Part shown: positions 32,255-43,139 of the stretch, piece by piece
Numbering within the stretch: position 1 is the first letter of the stretch
Layout: every line of letters begins with the position of its first letter
Assembly (NCBI GenBank): GCA_019009955.1
Contig: CM032233.1
Span: forward strand, 122,349,001 to 122,413,000
Length of the DNA: 64,000 bases
Source of the DNA: Riptortus pedestris
Taxonomy: Eukaryota > Arthropoda > Insecta > Hemiptera > Alydidae
Direction: 5' to 3'
Notes under the pieces: generated by a model
Database searches by the model: none
The model's input: only the letters and a program-made list of their open reading frames with translations
What the model was told of the DNA's origin: nothing
Made by a program: the position numbers and the translations under genes

Positions 32255-32274
<20 letters not shown>
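32195..32274. repeat. (TA)n(GT)n compound microsatellite
   Basis: TA to 32254, then GT to 32274, directly followed by unrelated sequence. Confidence 0.95.
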
Positions 32275-32275
<1 letters not shown>

Positions 32276-32419
32276 CTCGACAGAGAAGTGATTCCAAAGC
32301 TGTAGCATTACATCTATTAAACAGCCAACCTGATGATGTCACGTTGTGCCAAAAGGCCTTGTGCTTTAATAAAGAAATTGGAAGTTGGTGAGAAGACTTT
32401 TTGTTTTTAAGTTTGTTTC

Positions 32420-32420
<1 letters not shown>
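32275..32420 (+). repeat. Short repeat with CTGATGA-hairpin-AAAAGG module
   Basis: ACCTGATGATGTCACGTTGT continues to GCCAAAAGGCCTTGTGCTTT (32329-32366). It is a diverged match to the minus-strand module at 27600-27650, including the following AAAGAAATT. Confidence 0.55.

Positions 32421-32475
<55 letters not shown>
32421..32475. repeat. (TA)n microsatellite of a HEL 3' fragment
   Basis: TA tract directly upstream of TTTTGATCGGACCTCATTTTC. Confidence 0.95.
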
Positions 32476-32481
<6 letters not shown>

Positions 32482-32660
32482 GATCGGACCTCATTTTCGT
32501 CAACTGGTAGGTTGGATCGATGGACCTTTGAAGAAATGTGTCGAAAACCTCTTCATGAGTACAACCTCAGTAAGTAATTTCTCTAAGGGAAATCTGCTAA
32601 TATCAGTAAATCGTGTTCTACAACACTGATCCGATGCATTGGCAGGAGATATCGCATACA
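32476..32660 (+). mobile_element. HEL 3' fragment plus flank, duplicate of 26844-27027
   Basis: It is identical to 26844-27027 in all private substitutions I compared, apart from GATCGG for GAACGG. It extends past the CTGCTAA terminus (32595-32601) for the same ~58 bp before diverging. Confidence 0.8.
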
Positions 32661-33993
32661 ACTTTCAAATCGAAACAATTTAAACGAACAGCTTTTGGAG
32701 AATTTAGAGTATTTAAACTGCTAGGAGTAGTAGGAAATGGGGTGGTAACCACATCATATACTCTACTTTACGATTTCTTTTCAGCTTACACAATAATAAC
32801 AGATAGGCAACTCTCAACCCATATTTTCAAGCCCAGATTATATTTAAAAACTTGTCTTCACCATTTGTTTACTCATTTGAACCTTCCACCATTTGCTAAG
32901 CCTATGCAGCCTTTACGCCATGAACTGTTTCTCGTTGGCTAGTCTATATAGCCGGCAAATTGCTATTTATAGTGAGTATTATCCCAGTGTTGGGGGATTA
33001 AGTAGTTGCCTCATAACATACGGTGAATTAGATAGAACTAGTAGAACAAGGTTCATGCAAACCATTTGCAAGCCTCCTTCCGGTGATTTGTGCTTGGCTG
33101 GCTGTAATAAAATCTTATATATATCTGCGGGGGATGTGGCCAGCTCTCTCTCCCTGAATAGCAATGAGAGTTAAATCCGAATGCCAGCTCCATTCTTATC
33201 AGGCATCTATCCCATCCTCAAATAAATGGCTCTCTCCTTCTAGCAAATTTCACTCCAGCCACCTCAGCTATCCAGCAAGTACTCATATCGCAATTATCAA
33301 AATGTTTATTCAGGTGTTCATTGATCAGACATCTAGTAATGACAGAAGTACGGTGCACTGTAATATATATGTATTGTATTTACAAGCCCTTCGGCCTTAC
33401 CCGCTAACGGCTTGCAATATTTTAAGAGAGGTGCTGGTTCATGGAAGTTGTATATGATTTAATACCGGAGGACCATGCAGATGTATAAGACGGTTTTTAC
33501 TATTATAATATTATATTGGATAAATTACATGATATGGGGGAATGGACTATTGCAGGGCAGATATTTGTTAGTAGATTAATGATTACTTCACGGGACGCTG
33601 CTGAAATTGTGATGATGTTCTCGATGCTGTTCTGGTGTTCTCCCTCTTTCTCCCTCCATCCTGGTTTCTCCCTGGATGCTCCTTCGTTTACTCACTCATG
33701 TTGGTTGTTTAAAAGGGTGTGAAAAGAAACTAAAGCTCCATTCATGAGAGGCTCAACTCTCTCCTGTTGTCCTACTCACTCTACTGTTCTGATCCTGTTC
33801 CTTATATTTGCCCTTTGAACCCAAGGATGTCCTCTCAGGTAGTGTTTACACAAGTAGGCTATAGAGCTCAGCACTGTTCAGGGTGCATCCTTGGTTGGCG
33901 AGGTTGATAACAGATGGGGCTGCTGTAGTTTTATTACCGCTTCAATTTTTAAATTGAACTTGTATATATTACTATACTCATACTCACCATGTT
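32661..33993. other. 1.3-kb single-copy stretch of unknown nature
   Basis: GC content looks higher than the AT-rich background and no repeat is shared with the rest of the window. Several overlapping plus-strand frames of 68-109 codons occur (32613-32942, 32893-33174, 33164-33457, 33516-33722), each starting near where the previous ends. Translations show no domain I recognise. A spliced or frame-broken gene, or a captured host fragment, is possible. CTATATAGCC and an AATAAA near 33112 are present but unremarkable. Confidence 0.35.
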
Positions 33994-34119
33994 TTAGCAG
34001 ATTTCCTTTAGGGACAATCAGCTATTGAGGCCGAACTCATGACGTGATTTTCGAAATTTTATTTCACATATCAATCGATCTTACCTAGGAGATGACGAAA
34101 ATGGGTTCCGTTCAAAATC

Positions 34120-34182
<63 letters not shown>

Positions 34183-34290
34183 GTCTGTTACCAGTATAGT
34201 CGTAATAATTGTTTGATCGTTACCAAGCTCGCTTTAGTCGCTTTATATATAAAAAAGAAGATCAATTTCGTCAAATCGGACCAGGCATTT
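33994..34290 (-). mobile_element. HEL 3' half, minus strand
   Basis: TTAGCAGATTTCCTTTAGGG, GATGACGAAAATGGGTTCCG, (TA)n 34120-34178 and CGTTACCAAGCTCGCTTTAG. It stops at AAATCGGACCAGG, where the next copy begins in the opposite orientation. Confidence 0.75.
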
Positions 34291-34408
34291 ATTGAGCATC
34301 ACATTTTCAATAAAATTGGTTCTATACAATATTTCGGTCCGACGTACACTAACGAAGATATTTCGAATTTCCGAAATCCCCCCCTCCCACTGTTGTCGAA
34401 AACAGCTA

Positions 34409-34462
<54 letters not shown>

Positions 34463-34594
34463 AGTTTTGAACGGACATCATTTTCGTCATCACCTGGTAG
34501 ATGGTAGGATCAATGGACATTTGAATAATTTTTTTCGAAAATCGCGTCATGAGTACGACTTCTATAGGTGATTTCCCTTAAGGGAAATCTGCTA
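34291..34594 (+). mobile_element. HEL 3' half, plus strand, back-to-back with the previous copy
   Basis: AATAAAATTGGTTCTATACA, GGTCCGACGTACACTAACG, (TA)n(TG)n 34412-34462, GACATCATTTTCGTCATCAC, the terminal hairpin and CTGCTAA at 34594. Together the two halves make a large inverted structure with termini outward. Confidence 0.75.
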
Positions 34595-34647
34595 AAAGTA
34601 TATTGAAATTTCGACAAAAAAAAAATCAATGTACAGACAGAGGTTAC

Positions 34648-34682
<35 letters not shown>
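34595..34682 (+). repeat. Tail of dispersed repeat family B
   Basis: AATTTCGACAAAAAAAAAAT, CAATGTACAGACAGAGGTTA and (TA)n, matching the ends at 3540-3590 and 54600-54685. Confidence 0.65.
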
Positions 34683-34684
<2 letters not shown>

Positions 34685-35164
34685 GACTAGTCCTCCTCAT
34701 TACCAGATGAAATAATAGTCAATATTTATTCTTTATCAACTAGAATAATTTGTGGAAGAGACTTTGTTGAAAATACATGTTATAATATTTATTGATGTGA
34801 TTTGTTTTGTTTGAATAGTGTATGGGGTATTGTTCATAAGGAACTTATTCTAATTTCAGCCCGCTGATCTAAGTTGTGTAATAGTTTTGACAAAGAGAGA
34901 CAGGGAGTGACAAAGGGTGATAAAAGTGTGTCTGCAAAGCCTTTCAGCTAGTCCTCTAATTTGCTCTCCTCCCTCTCCCATTCTCCTCTTCCTTCCTTTG
35001 ATCAGCTCCCTTTTCCCACTTTCCCTCTCTAAATATCAAACACCAAATCATTTACAATTTTTTTCTTTGGGTTTTGTTAGAATACCAGAACGTCCGACAG
35101 GGACTGAGCAGATTTCCCTCTGATCATCCGATATCTGTTCTCCTTTTTTTTCTATAATAAAGAA
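34683..35164. other. Unassigned sequence
   Basis: Pyrimidine-rich around 34950-35030. No supported gene or shared repeat. Confidence 0.4.
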
Positions 35165-35178
35165 GACTATGTTAAAGG

Positions 35179-35889
35179 ATAGATAGATTTTATTGGCTAA
35201 TATATACATATTTTAGCCTAAGTCTGGCCCATTTAGTGTTAGTCATCTTACTAATAATATACAAAAAGAAAAAAACTATAAATAATATTTCTTTTTAATA
35301 AATGGTTTCAAGTAGTACTTAAACTTCAAAAATTCTTTATAATTTAATCTGATTAGTACTATTTAAACCTCATTTGTATTTACTTTTATTTGTGTAGTGT
35401 TACCTGTAAATTGACTTCCTTGGACGTTTATATATTATAGTATTTAATTATGAAGGTAATTCTATATACTGTGTCGTTGCCTAGTTGCATACTGCTGAAT
35501 TGAATAAGTAAATCATGTTCAGTTTATGAATGTCCTCAATATGAAGAATATTTTCCAGGGACATAAAGTCATCATTTGTGGCTATAAACGTCTTTAAGTA
35601 TTGCTCTCTACGATACCTGTATTGTGAGCATTGCTATAATAAATGTTTTAATCCGTCCGATATAAATTCCTGGCAGCATTCACAAATTTCTCCGGATTTT
35701 ATTACTTTCATTTTTTTATTGTGATACAGCTTCAAGTAATCATTATTTGAAATTCTAAGTTGACTAACTAATCTTACTTTCCTTATACTCACTTTGAATT
35801 TAAGATAATCTTCGGGTTGGGGGCTGGTATCATGACAGACATTTCTATAAAAGGAATTGTATGATGCACTGTATACTCTATTGATATTG
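35179..35889 (-). mobile_element. 5'-truncated LINE insertion with 14-bp target duplication
   Basis: GACTATGTTAAAGG occurs at 35165-35178 and 35890-35903, bounding the insertion exactly. On the minus strand the coding part runs from about 35885 to the stop at 35481-35483: SIRKVRLVSQLRISNNDYL, then the C-x2-C...H...C domain GEICECCQEFISDGLKHLL (one stop at the following residue), and the terminal IHKLNMIYLFNSAVCN. The 3' UTR ends in an (ATCT)-rich tail. The VSQLR block is shared with the LINE at 41128-41180. It is dead on arrival, as most LINE copies are. Confidence 0.85.
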
Positions 35890-35903
35890 GACTATGTTAA
35901 AGG

Positions 35904-36175
35904 GCTTGAATTTTAATCTGGGCATGAATCGGTGAGTGGGTCAGGAGCTTTAACCCTCAAGAGGACGTAGTCTAAAAGTTACTTGAACGAGCTCGGTGAC
36001 CTCACAGGTCTATTGCAGTTCGGGCTTGGATTTCAATGAATTATCCATTGTAGGAACTCATTTTAAGTGCTTGAATGTTTATTTCAACAAGATAGCAACA
36101 TTTAAGTGTTTTTTTAAACAGTAAAAAATTTCGTATATTTTATATAAAATACCCGTAACGTAAAAACTTATTAAC
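35904..36175. other. Unassigned sequence
   Basis: No recognised repeat or coding region. Confidence 0.4.
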
Positions 36176-36184
36176 TTAGAAAAT

Positions 36185-36417
36185 TTATTATTATTATTTA
36201 TTAACGTCCACTTTTTGCAACTAAGGCTAATTGGGACGGGTGATCTACAGGTTACCATCCTTTTCTATCCAGGGTGGGATTTAGGATTTTATTTAATGAA
36301 TTCCGTCACTAAATAATTTCCTTTGTCCAGGCGAGAATCGAACTCGGCACTCTAAGTTTACCATGTGAGATTAGGGCCAACGCTTTAACACACATGGCCA
36401 ACCTGAGCCCCCTAAAA
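36185..36417 (-). mobile_element. tRNA-derived SINE family A, complete
   Basis: Minus-strand head GGGGCTCAGGTTGGCCATGT, B-box region GAGTTCGATTCTCGCC, body with CCCACCCTGGATAGAAAAGG, and tail GTGGACGTTAATAA(TAA)n. Flanked by TTAGAAAAT at 36176-36184 and 36418-36426, a likely target duplication. Confidence 0.85.
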
Positions 36418-36499
36418 TTAGAAAATGTAGGTAACCTATTTGAAAAATGTTGTACACACACACACAAATACTGAGTCAGAATAAAGTATAAATTAGTTT

Positions 36500-36735
36500 C
36501 TGAGTTGATATTCTGGCAGGTGGAAGTGACTTCTAATGTAGGTAGATGAAAGAAATGGCTACGCTTGCACTGTAACAATTTATTAAAATGACCGACTCTA
36601 GAATCTAGTTCTAAGGGCCGTCAGGTTAACATCCAGGACGTTCGGGCACTGATGATGATGCACTGCATCGAAAGCGCTCTCTCGTTTTAATAAAGTGTTA
36701 CAGTGGATGGGTAGCCATTTCTTTCATCTACCTAC
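36500..36735. mobile_element. Small element with ~50-bp inverted repeats around a CTGATGA...GAAA hairpin
   Basis: GTAGGTAGATGAAAGAAATG (36539) with GGCTACGC and TGTAACAATTTATTAAAA is mirrored by TTTTAATAAAGTGTTACAGT to TTTCATCTACCTAC (36687-36735). ATAAATTAGTTT flanks the whole on both sides (36488-36499 and 36736-36747), suggesting a 12-bp target duplication. Between the arms lies CACTGATGATGATGCACTGC followed by ATCGAAAGCG. The class is uncertain. Confidence 0.5.
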
Positions 36736-36955
36736 ATAAATTAGTTTTTATATAGTTGACCCTGAGCTTCACTCAGGTCTACAGAATCGTTTAAGTTAAG
36801 TATTTGTTTCTGTCCAGGCATTTAAAATAAAGTAATAGCTGATTTTAAGGGAATTAAGGGAAATCTATAAGGAAGACAATAGAGTTCATAGATCACCAAC
36901 AGTCTCCCGGGCGACCTCCCAGGTCAAGTAGTATTATCGTCACTTTAAGTTCATG

Positions 36956-37659
36956 AGAAATAACTATGTAAACAAAAGAATAACTATGTACTGGCTACCC
37001 GGACATACAAACCTGAAACAAAGCACACAAGTAGACGAACTTGCCAAATTAGCTACTCAAAAAAGAACACACGACAACACATACTGTACATATCAAGATA
37101 TTTAAGACCAAGCAAAACATATGATACTCAATTCATGGAAGAAAACTTAGTTTACCACAACTGATAACAAATTTCGAGAACTGAAACAAACTTGGTGAAT
37201 GGCCTTCCTCAAAAAGGCTAATTAGAAGAGAAGAAGTAGTTTTAACGAGGTTGAGAATTGGCCATTCACGACTAACTCACACTTACCTACTTACTGGGGA
37301 AGACGAACCCTACTGCCAACACTGCAACTGTAGACTTACTATAAAACATATAATTACTGACTGCTATTTAAGGACTCACATAGACCTACCATACACTTTG
37401 ACTGAATGGCTACATGACTATAGCCCGTATATAGACCGCGTATTACAATACTTGAAACAAAACAACATTTTCAAAAAATTATAATGTAGGACAATACTGA
37501 AAATATCTGCAGAAATGAGCATACTTACGTAAATATAATAATTATATGTTATATGTTAAATATGTTATATGTTAATTATTATGCTGTAAATAACTGATTC
37601 GTCGCTAAATCGCCCCAGTTGCGAAATGCAATTATTGTATGAATAAATAAATAATTAAA
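36956..37659 (+). mobile_element. 5'-truncated LINE insertion: RNase H end, zinc-binding C-terminus, A-rich tail
   Basis: TTAAGTTCATG at 36945-36955 and 37660-37670 is the target duplication. Broken frames encode ITMYWLPGHTNL and VDELAKLAT (RNase H motifs WxPGHxxI and DxLAK). The intact 77-codon frame 37251-37484 then gives MRIGHSRLTHTYLLTG, the C-x2-C...H...C domain (CQHCNCRLTIKHIITDC) and the terminal VLQYLKQNNIFKKL. It ends in GAATAAATAAATAA. It is related to the fragments at 1674-2206 and 10954-11155. Confidence 0.85.
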
Positions 37660-37670
37660 TTAAGTTCATG

Positions 37671-37930
37671 GACAGATTTTACATTATAAAACGGATGAGC
37701 CACTAACTGAAAAAAAATTATTCAAGATTAAAAGTTGAAAATAGGAATGTTTTATACCTTAACGTCAGCGTGCGCGGTGGAGCTGCGAGTGCGATTCAGC
37801 TATAGGATGAACACCTGCATTATCAGATAATCAAATCAACGCTGATCATGCCATAGATGTGGCAGGAGGGGGCTAGCCATTCTCCTCCCATGAGGTGAAG
37901 TTGGAGAAAACTAGTGAAATATAAACAAAG
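37671..37930. other. Unassigned sequence
   Basis: No recognised feature beyond GC-rich GTGCGCGGTGGAGCTGCG near 37770. Confidence 0.4.
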
Positions 37931-38556
37931 TCCGTCACGCAGGGCTTGCGTAAACTAAGCAAATTTCCCCCTTGCATCAAATATTTGCATTTATCTCAAG
38001 ACGTAAAAGTTCAATGAGAACAATATTTTTTATTTAGGCTTCAAATGAAGAGATTCATAATATAACAGCTTATTGTTGATATGGCATGAATAGGAGAGGG
38101 GGTTTACTGAAGACCGAAAACTAAAAAATGGAAATATCTCGGTAAATATTAAAAATAATGAAACAATGCACCTAACAACATTTATAGAACATTACATTTG
38201 CAGTAAGATTGGTTTTATAATTTTTTTTCGATCCAACTCATAATAACAGAGATATTAATAATTTTCAAAATTCCTACCGTCTAAACCCCCCTCCCCGGTT
38301 TGATTTCCGCCGTTAACGAACTTGATCTTTCTTTTTACATAAAATACTTATAAATCGAGTTTGGTTGTGATAAACATAAATTGCGATCGCTACATCGGTA
38401 ACAGGCATATATATGTATATATATATATATATATACATACATACAATGTATGTATACAAAATTATGTGTGTGTGTATATGTCATATACACACACATAATT
38501 TTGAACGGACCTCATTTTCATCATCTACAAAGTAGGATCGATGGACATTTAAACAA
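37931..38556 (+). mobile_element. HEL subfamily 2 copy, 3' truncated
   Basis: TCCGTCACGCAGGGCTTGCG, AATATTTGCATTTATCTC, AATAGGAGAGGGGGTTTACTG, GTTAACGAACTTGATC, a short TA tract at 38404-38434, a TATGTGTGTGTG inverted repeat at 38460-38500, and GAACGGACCTCATTTTCATC. It stops before the terminal hairpin. Confidence 0.75.
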
Positions 38557-38579
38557 ACGTTGTAGAGCAACACTAGTTT

Positions 38580-39341
38580 GAAATGTCCTATAACAGCTTT
38601 CGATCCAACAAATAATAATGGAAATATTTTGAATTCTCAAATTCGCCTACCTCTAACCGCCTCACCCCTATTCCAGGTTCGATTCTTGCCATTGACTAAT
38701 ATAATCTTTATTGTTCAGTGAAACACCTAAATATCGAATACGGTATAGCTGAAAAAAATATTTTCCATTTAAGAGCGTAAAGTATGAATAAATGACGCCA
38801 TAACACAAGTTATTTGCATGTACGAGTATCTCATCTAGTGAAGATCTGTGATGTGGTATTTAAGCTTCGAATAAAGTGTTTGGTGATATAATAGATTATT
38901 GTTCACATGCATTTGAGTAGAAGTGGAGGTTTACTTAGTTAATATTGAAAATAGGGGAAAATGTATTCAAGATGTCCCAAGTTCGCTTGCCACCTCCCCC
39001 CTTAAAATTTGCAATTGTTTTATTGCAAGGCAGAGACTTAGTGTGCCTTAATTGTGACCCCGGAGAATCTTTTTAGTCCATATTCAATCTCATAACCTTC
39101 TCCAGTACTTTTCCAGAGACCGAATGCCATATTTTTATGACGGATTCTTGTAGAAAATCGATTTCTAAAACGAGTTTATATTCGTGAATTTTTCGAAGTG
39201 TCCTTTGGCCGTAAAATGCAAAAAACACGGGGTTTTAAAAATGTTTCGTAGGATCGATGGGCATTTGAAGACATTTTTTGAAAATCTCGTCATGAGTACT
39301 ACCTCAATATCTGATTTCCCTTAATAGCTGACTTCCGCTAA
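38580..39341 (+). mobile_element. Degenerate HEL copy
   Basis: GATCCAACAAATAATAATGG, CACCCCTATTCCAGGTTCGA, CATTTGAGTAGAAGTGGAGG and the 3' module GATCGATGGGCATTTGAAG to GATTTCCCTTAATAGCTGAC. The terminal hairpin is mutated and there is no microsatellite. Confidence 0.55.
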
Positions 39342-39950
39342 TCCGATATAATACAGTAACCATATGGCTAATTTTCGTAGGAAAATGGACAAGTTCTTTT
39401 AAATATTTAGAGAACTGAGCCCGTTCGACTAAAGAACAATGTTGTATATTTACCCTAAGAACTTTACTAGCGTTATTCAGTGAATGGGAGTCATAAAGGA
39501 GGTCAGTAAGTCACATGGTCAATAGTCATTTCATATCAGTCCAAATCTATTTATGTAGTATTGAATCCTTCCATGTATATTGGGGTAAATACCTTATTGG
39601 CTGTACGTGACAATGATAATCTTTTGTTTATTAAATCTTGATTCGCTTTTAACGTAGCCATTATGTATGGGAAAATTTAGGCCTGGTAGCTATAGGAGTT
39701 TTCATGGAGTCTGTATTTCATAACACCGTAGAGAATACTTCTTTCATATTTAATAACTGCACAGCCAACGCGTTAGTCTTTTTTAGTCCCATCTGTATAT
39801 TGTACTGCATGATAAGCGTTGATTGCATGTATATGGTCTTCTATTGCTATCGCCTCTTTTTGAGGATATTCAACCGCCTGCATCCATAAATTAGGTGCTG
39901 GTTTAGACTCCATGCCTGTAAAATAATGGTGACCAATGGAATTTTCACAC
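39342..39950. other. Unassigned sequence
   Basis: No recognised repeat or coding region. Confidence 0.4.
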
Positions 39951-40224
39951 TCTCATAATCTATCTTTTTGTAAAACCTCCATTGCAATAGGCATAGTTCG
40001 AGCAATTACACAACTTAGAATAGAATAGAATAATGATTTATTTGACTTATTCGTTTTACAGAATGCAATATTTTTAAACAAAATATAATACAAACTAATA
40101 AGAATAATACATATATATTTATAATACAATATATTTATATATACATGAATAAGTAATGTATAAGTATTTAGTGAAAAGCTGATTACATTATGGAAATTAC
40201 ATCCTTCTAATCGTGTTTCTTCCT

Positions 40225-40579
40225 GCGTGCTCCCAGTAATCCCTAATACCCTTAGTGTTATTGCTTCGTGAATGTACCTCCAGATATTATTTAGTGATCT
40301 GCAGGAAGTCAGCAACGCTTCCTTGTGATGAGATGTTGAACTCTTTCCTCACAACTTGGTATAGTAGAGATAAGGACATGAAGTGTTCTAGGGTGTCATA
40401 GTTCTCATAGCATACTTTGCATACAGCTGTAATATCGATGACGTGTAATTATAGCAGATTTCCCTTAAGGGAAATCAGCAATTGAGGTCGTACTTATGAA
40501 GAGATTTTCGAAACTTTTCTTCAAATGTCCATCGTTCCTACCCAGGAGATGACGAAAGTGAGGTCCGTTCAAAACTGTA

Positions 40580-40621
<42 letters not shown>

Positions 40622-42260
40622 CTGTTACCTAGCGGTCGCAATTTTTTTCTTATCGTTACTAAACTTGATATATAATTGTTTTATACAAAAAGAAAGATCA
40701 AGTTCGTTAACGGCTGGAATCGGACCAGGGGGAGGGGGGAGGGGTTAAAGGGGGAGAATTTCGAAAATTCTTAATATCTCCGTTATTATGCGTCAGATCG
40801 AAAAATTACATAAAACCAATCATATTGCAAATGTAATGTTCTGTAAATGTTGTTATGTACATTTTTTCATTATCTTCATTGTTTACCGAGATATGTACAT
40901 TTGTTAGTTTTCCGCCTTCAGTAAACCCCCACTCCAACTCATGCCATATAAACAATAAGCAGTTATATTATGAAGCACTTTATTTGAAGCCTAAATTCCA
41001 TATATATTTCACATTGAACATTCACTTTTTGAGATAAATGCAAATACGTGACGCGCGTGGAAAATCTGCTTAGTTAACGCAGCCCCTGCGTGACGGACTT
41101 TATTTGTTGATTTTTATTACATGTTAGTCATATCACATTGCCCCTTCCTAGTCTTAGTTGGCTGACCATTCTTATTTTCTCAATATTAATTCTGTATTGT
41201 AAGTATTTATTATAACCATAAATATGTTGATATATGTGACTAAAAGTGGAAGACTTTACTCTATCAGAGTCCCTTCTTTCTAAGTCTTCCTTGATATTGC
41301 ACAAGAGAAATTGCAGTGTACCACCTTTTAGAGGTGCTTGTTGCGTAAAAAGTTCTTCTCGTACAAACTTAGCTAGGAGTAATTTGAATTGCTTGACCCA
41401 ATTCAATTTGGCTTTGTTGGCCGGCAAATAATCAATGAGTAAGTGGTGCCTGTAGCAGATTTTAGGGAATCTATTGTCGTCTATATTTAAAATTTTGTTC
41501 CACCAACTAAGAATTCTCTGAATGGTCTGGAGTTGAACAAAGTAGTCTTGAGTTTCCAGTCGGATGAAATAGTGCGGTGTAGATTTGGGGAGACATATTA
41601 CTGATTTATAGTAAAGAGATGTTACTTGTTCAGCGAACTCTTGATGAAAAATACCCCACATTTCAGCTGTATATAGTAGAACAGAATGTATTATGGTGTG
41701 GATGTCTTTGTTTCCCAGGAGTCAGATTTAGTTATTTCCAATAAGCTGCGAACTGATGCTATTGCTTACTTTGATTTTGTAATTTGGTACTTGGCAGTTT
41801 GTATGAGTTGTCCACTATTTGAGAATGTAACTCCAAGATATGTGAATTGCTTTACTATTTCAAACGGTTGATTCCCATAGAAGAATTGTGGGTGAGATTT
41901 TTGTTTCGGGCTGAGGTGGAAAATTTGTACTTTAGTTTGACGTATGTTCACGGTTAAGCCGTTACAGATAGTTGGAGGAGCCCAAGGTCAAGTGGTGAGT
42001 CAGCCAACAGCATAACATAGGAGTAAGATATCTATAATTTCATCGATGCTTACTCCGCTGAGACCACGATCCCGGAAGAAACTTTCCATGCCCGATATGA
42101 ACAATGAGAAGAGAAGTGGACTAAGTGAGTCCCCTTGAAGAACTCCTTTGGTTAGTCGTATCCATTTGTTCGCTCCTTCTGGCGTTCTGATTTTGGCTTT
42201 TCTCAAATTACACAAATTGCGATGCGTAATAAGATATGATACCTTTTTCCAATTTTATGG
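40225..42260 (-). pseudogene. LINE reverse transcriptase gene, interrupted by a HEL copy
   Basis: Reading on the minus strand: RT core 42215-41995 (GVLQGDSLSPLLFSLFISGM, then ILLLCYA where the YADD motif is broken by a frame change), thumb region 41951-41766 (FEIVKQFTYLGVTFSNSGQ), connector 41661-41128 (LPKSTPHYFIRLETQDYF ... IEKIRMVSQLRLGRG). HEL sequence follows (41097-40452). The gene resumes at about 40440-40285 with ITAVCKVCYENYDTLEHFM and, after a stop, LNNIWRYIHEAITLRVLG. Domain order and the CxxC...H motif fit a non-LTR retrotransposon of the I/Jockey type. It is inactive because of stops, frameshifts, a lost catalytic motif and the insertion. Confidence 0.8.
40452..41097 (-). mobile_element. 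HEL subfamily 2 copy, complete, inserted in a LINE
   Basis: The 3' terminus TAGCAGATTTCCCTTAAGGG lies at 40452, then (TA)n 40577-40616, the internal blocks, GTAAACCCCCACTCCAACTC, CGTGACGCGCGTGG, and the 5' end AGCCCCTGCGTGACGGA at 41097. LINE coding sequence flanks it on both sides with no visible target duplication, as expected for rolling-circle elements. Confidence 0.85.
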
Positions 42261-42345
42261 GCGATCTGCATATCTATTTGCTCCAATATTCGTAAATTTG
42301 AATTTCCGGGCGTCTGAATAAAATATTCAGGGTAGTTAATATTAT

Positions 42346-42575
42346 AACTTATTAACGTCCACGTTTTGCTACTAAGGCTAATTGGGACGTGTTATCTACA
42401 GGATACCACCCTTTTCTAGCCAGGGTGGGACTATTACTACTATATCTCTATTTATTTAATGAGTTCGTCAATAAATGAATTCCTATTTCCCAGAAGGGAA
42501 TCAAATTCGCCATTTGAAGTTTACCACGTGAGATTAAGGCCAATGCTTTTACCCACATAGCTAAGCTGAGCCCCT
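42346..42575 (-). mobile_element. tRNA-derived SINE family A, diverged
   Basis: Minus strand: GGGGCTCAGCTTAGCTATGT, CTCACGTGGTAAACTTC, GGCGAATTTGATTCCC (mutated B box), CCCACCCTGGCTAGAAAAGG, AACGTGGACGTTAATAA. No clear target duplication. Confidence 0.75.
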
Positions 42576-43139
42576 TCGGGGTAGTATGACGCCTTTATAT
42601 ATTACTGATAATGCACCTTTATTTAACCCCAACTAGCTTTAGCTACAACAGAAAGATTATTTATTAACACTTTCGAGCGGCCTCGGGTGAGGTTCGACCG
42701 TACATGCTGGGGATTGGTTGTTTCAACTCACTAATCTTTTATTTTGCCTGTCTTCTTTCGGATGGCATATTTTGGTTCGAAATCAAGTGGTATGTTATTT
42801 TTTTAATAATTTGTCAATTTTGACAAAGAAAATAAATATTGATAAATATTGATTTATCAGTATTTTAGTTTAAGTTTTAAATCATTATATAGATATCAAA
42901 TATAGTACGTTTCGATCAATATTGTTGGTTCACACCTAATATTGCTTTAATTCTCAATTTTGTAATATGATTCGATTGTAAATAGTTATTCATTTCAAGA
43001 ATTTTAGTTATAAAGTTTTGTGAATGATATAAATTTCTATTTGAAGTATGAACATAAAAATTAATATTAAGTACACATAAACACATTTTTATAAAGTATG
43101 CTGCTCACTAATAATATACAACTTTTAATAAAAAATAGT
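42576..43139. other. Unassigned AT-rich sequence
   Basis: Contains a GC-richer island CGAGCGGCCTCGGGTGAGGTTCGACC (near 42677; first 20 bp CGAGCGGCCTCGGGTGAGGT) with a weak B-box look, but no tRNA fold is evident. Confidence 0.35.

Noticed and set aside
41246..41871. Plus-strand frames of about 61 codons opposite the LINE
   Set aside because: They are shadows of the minus-strand reverse transcriptase sequence, which has recognisable motifs.
42670..42720. tRNA gene or SINE at the GGTTCGACC motif
   Set aside because: Only a partial B-box resemblance with no A box at the right distance and no other copy in the window.
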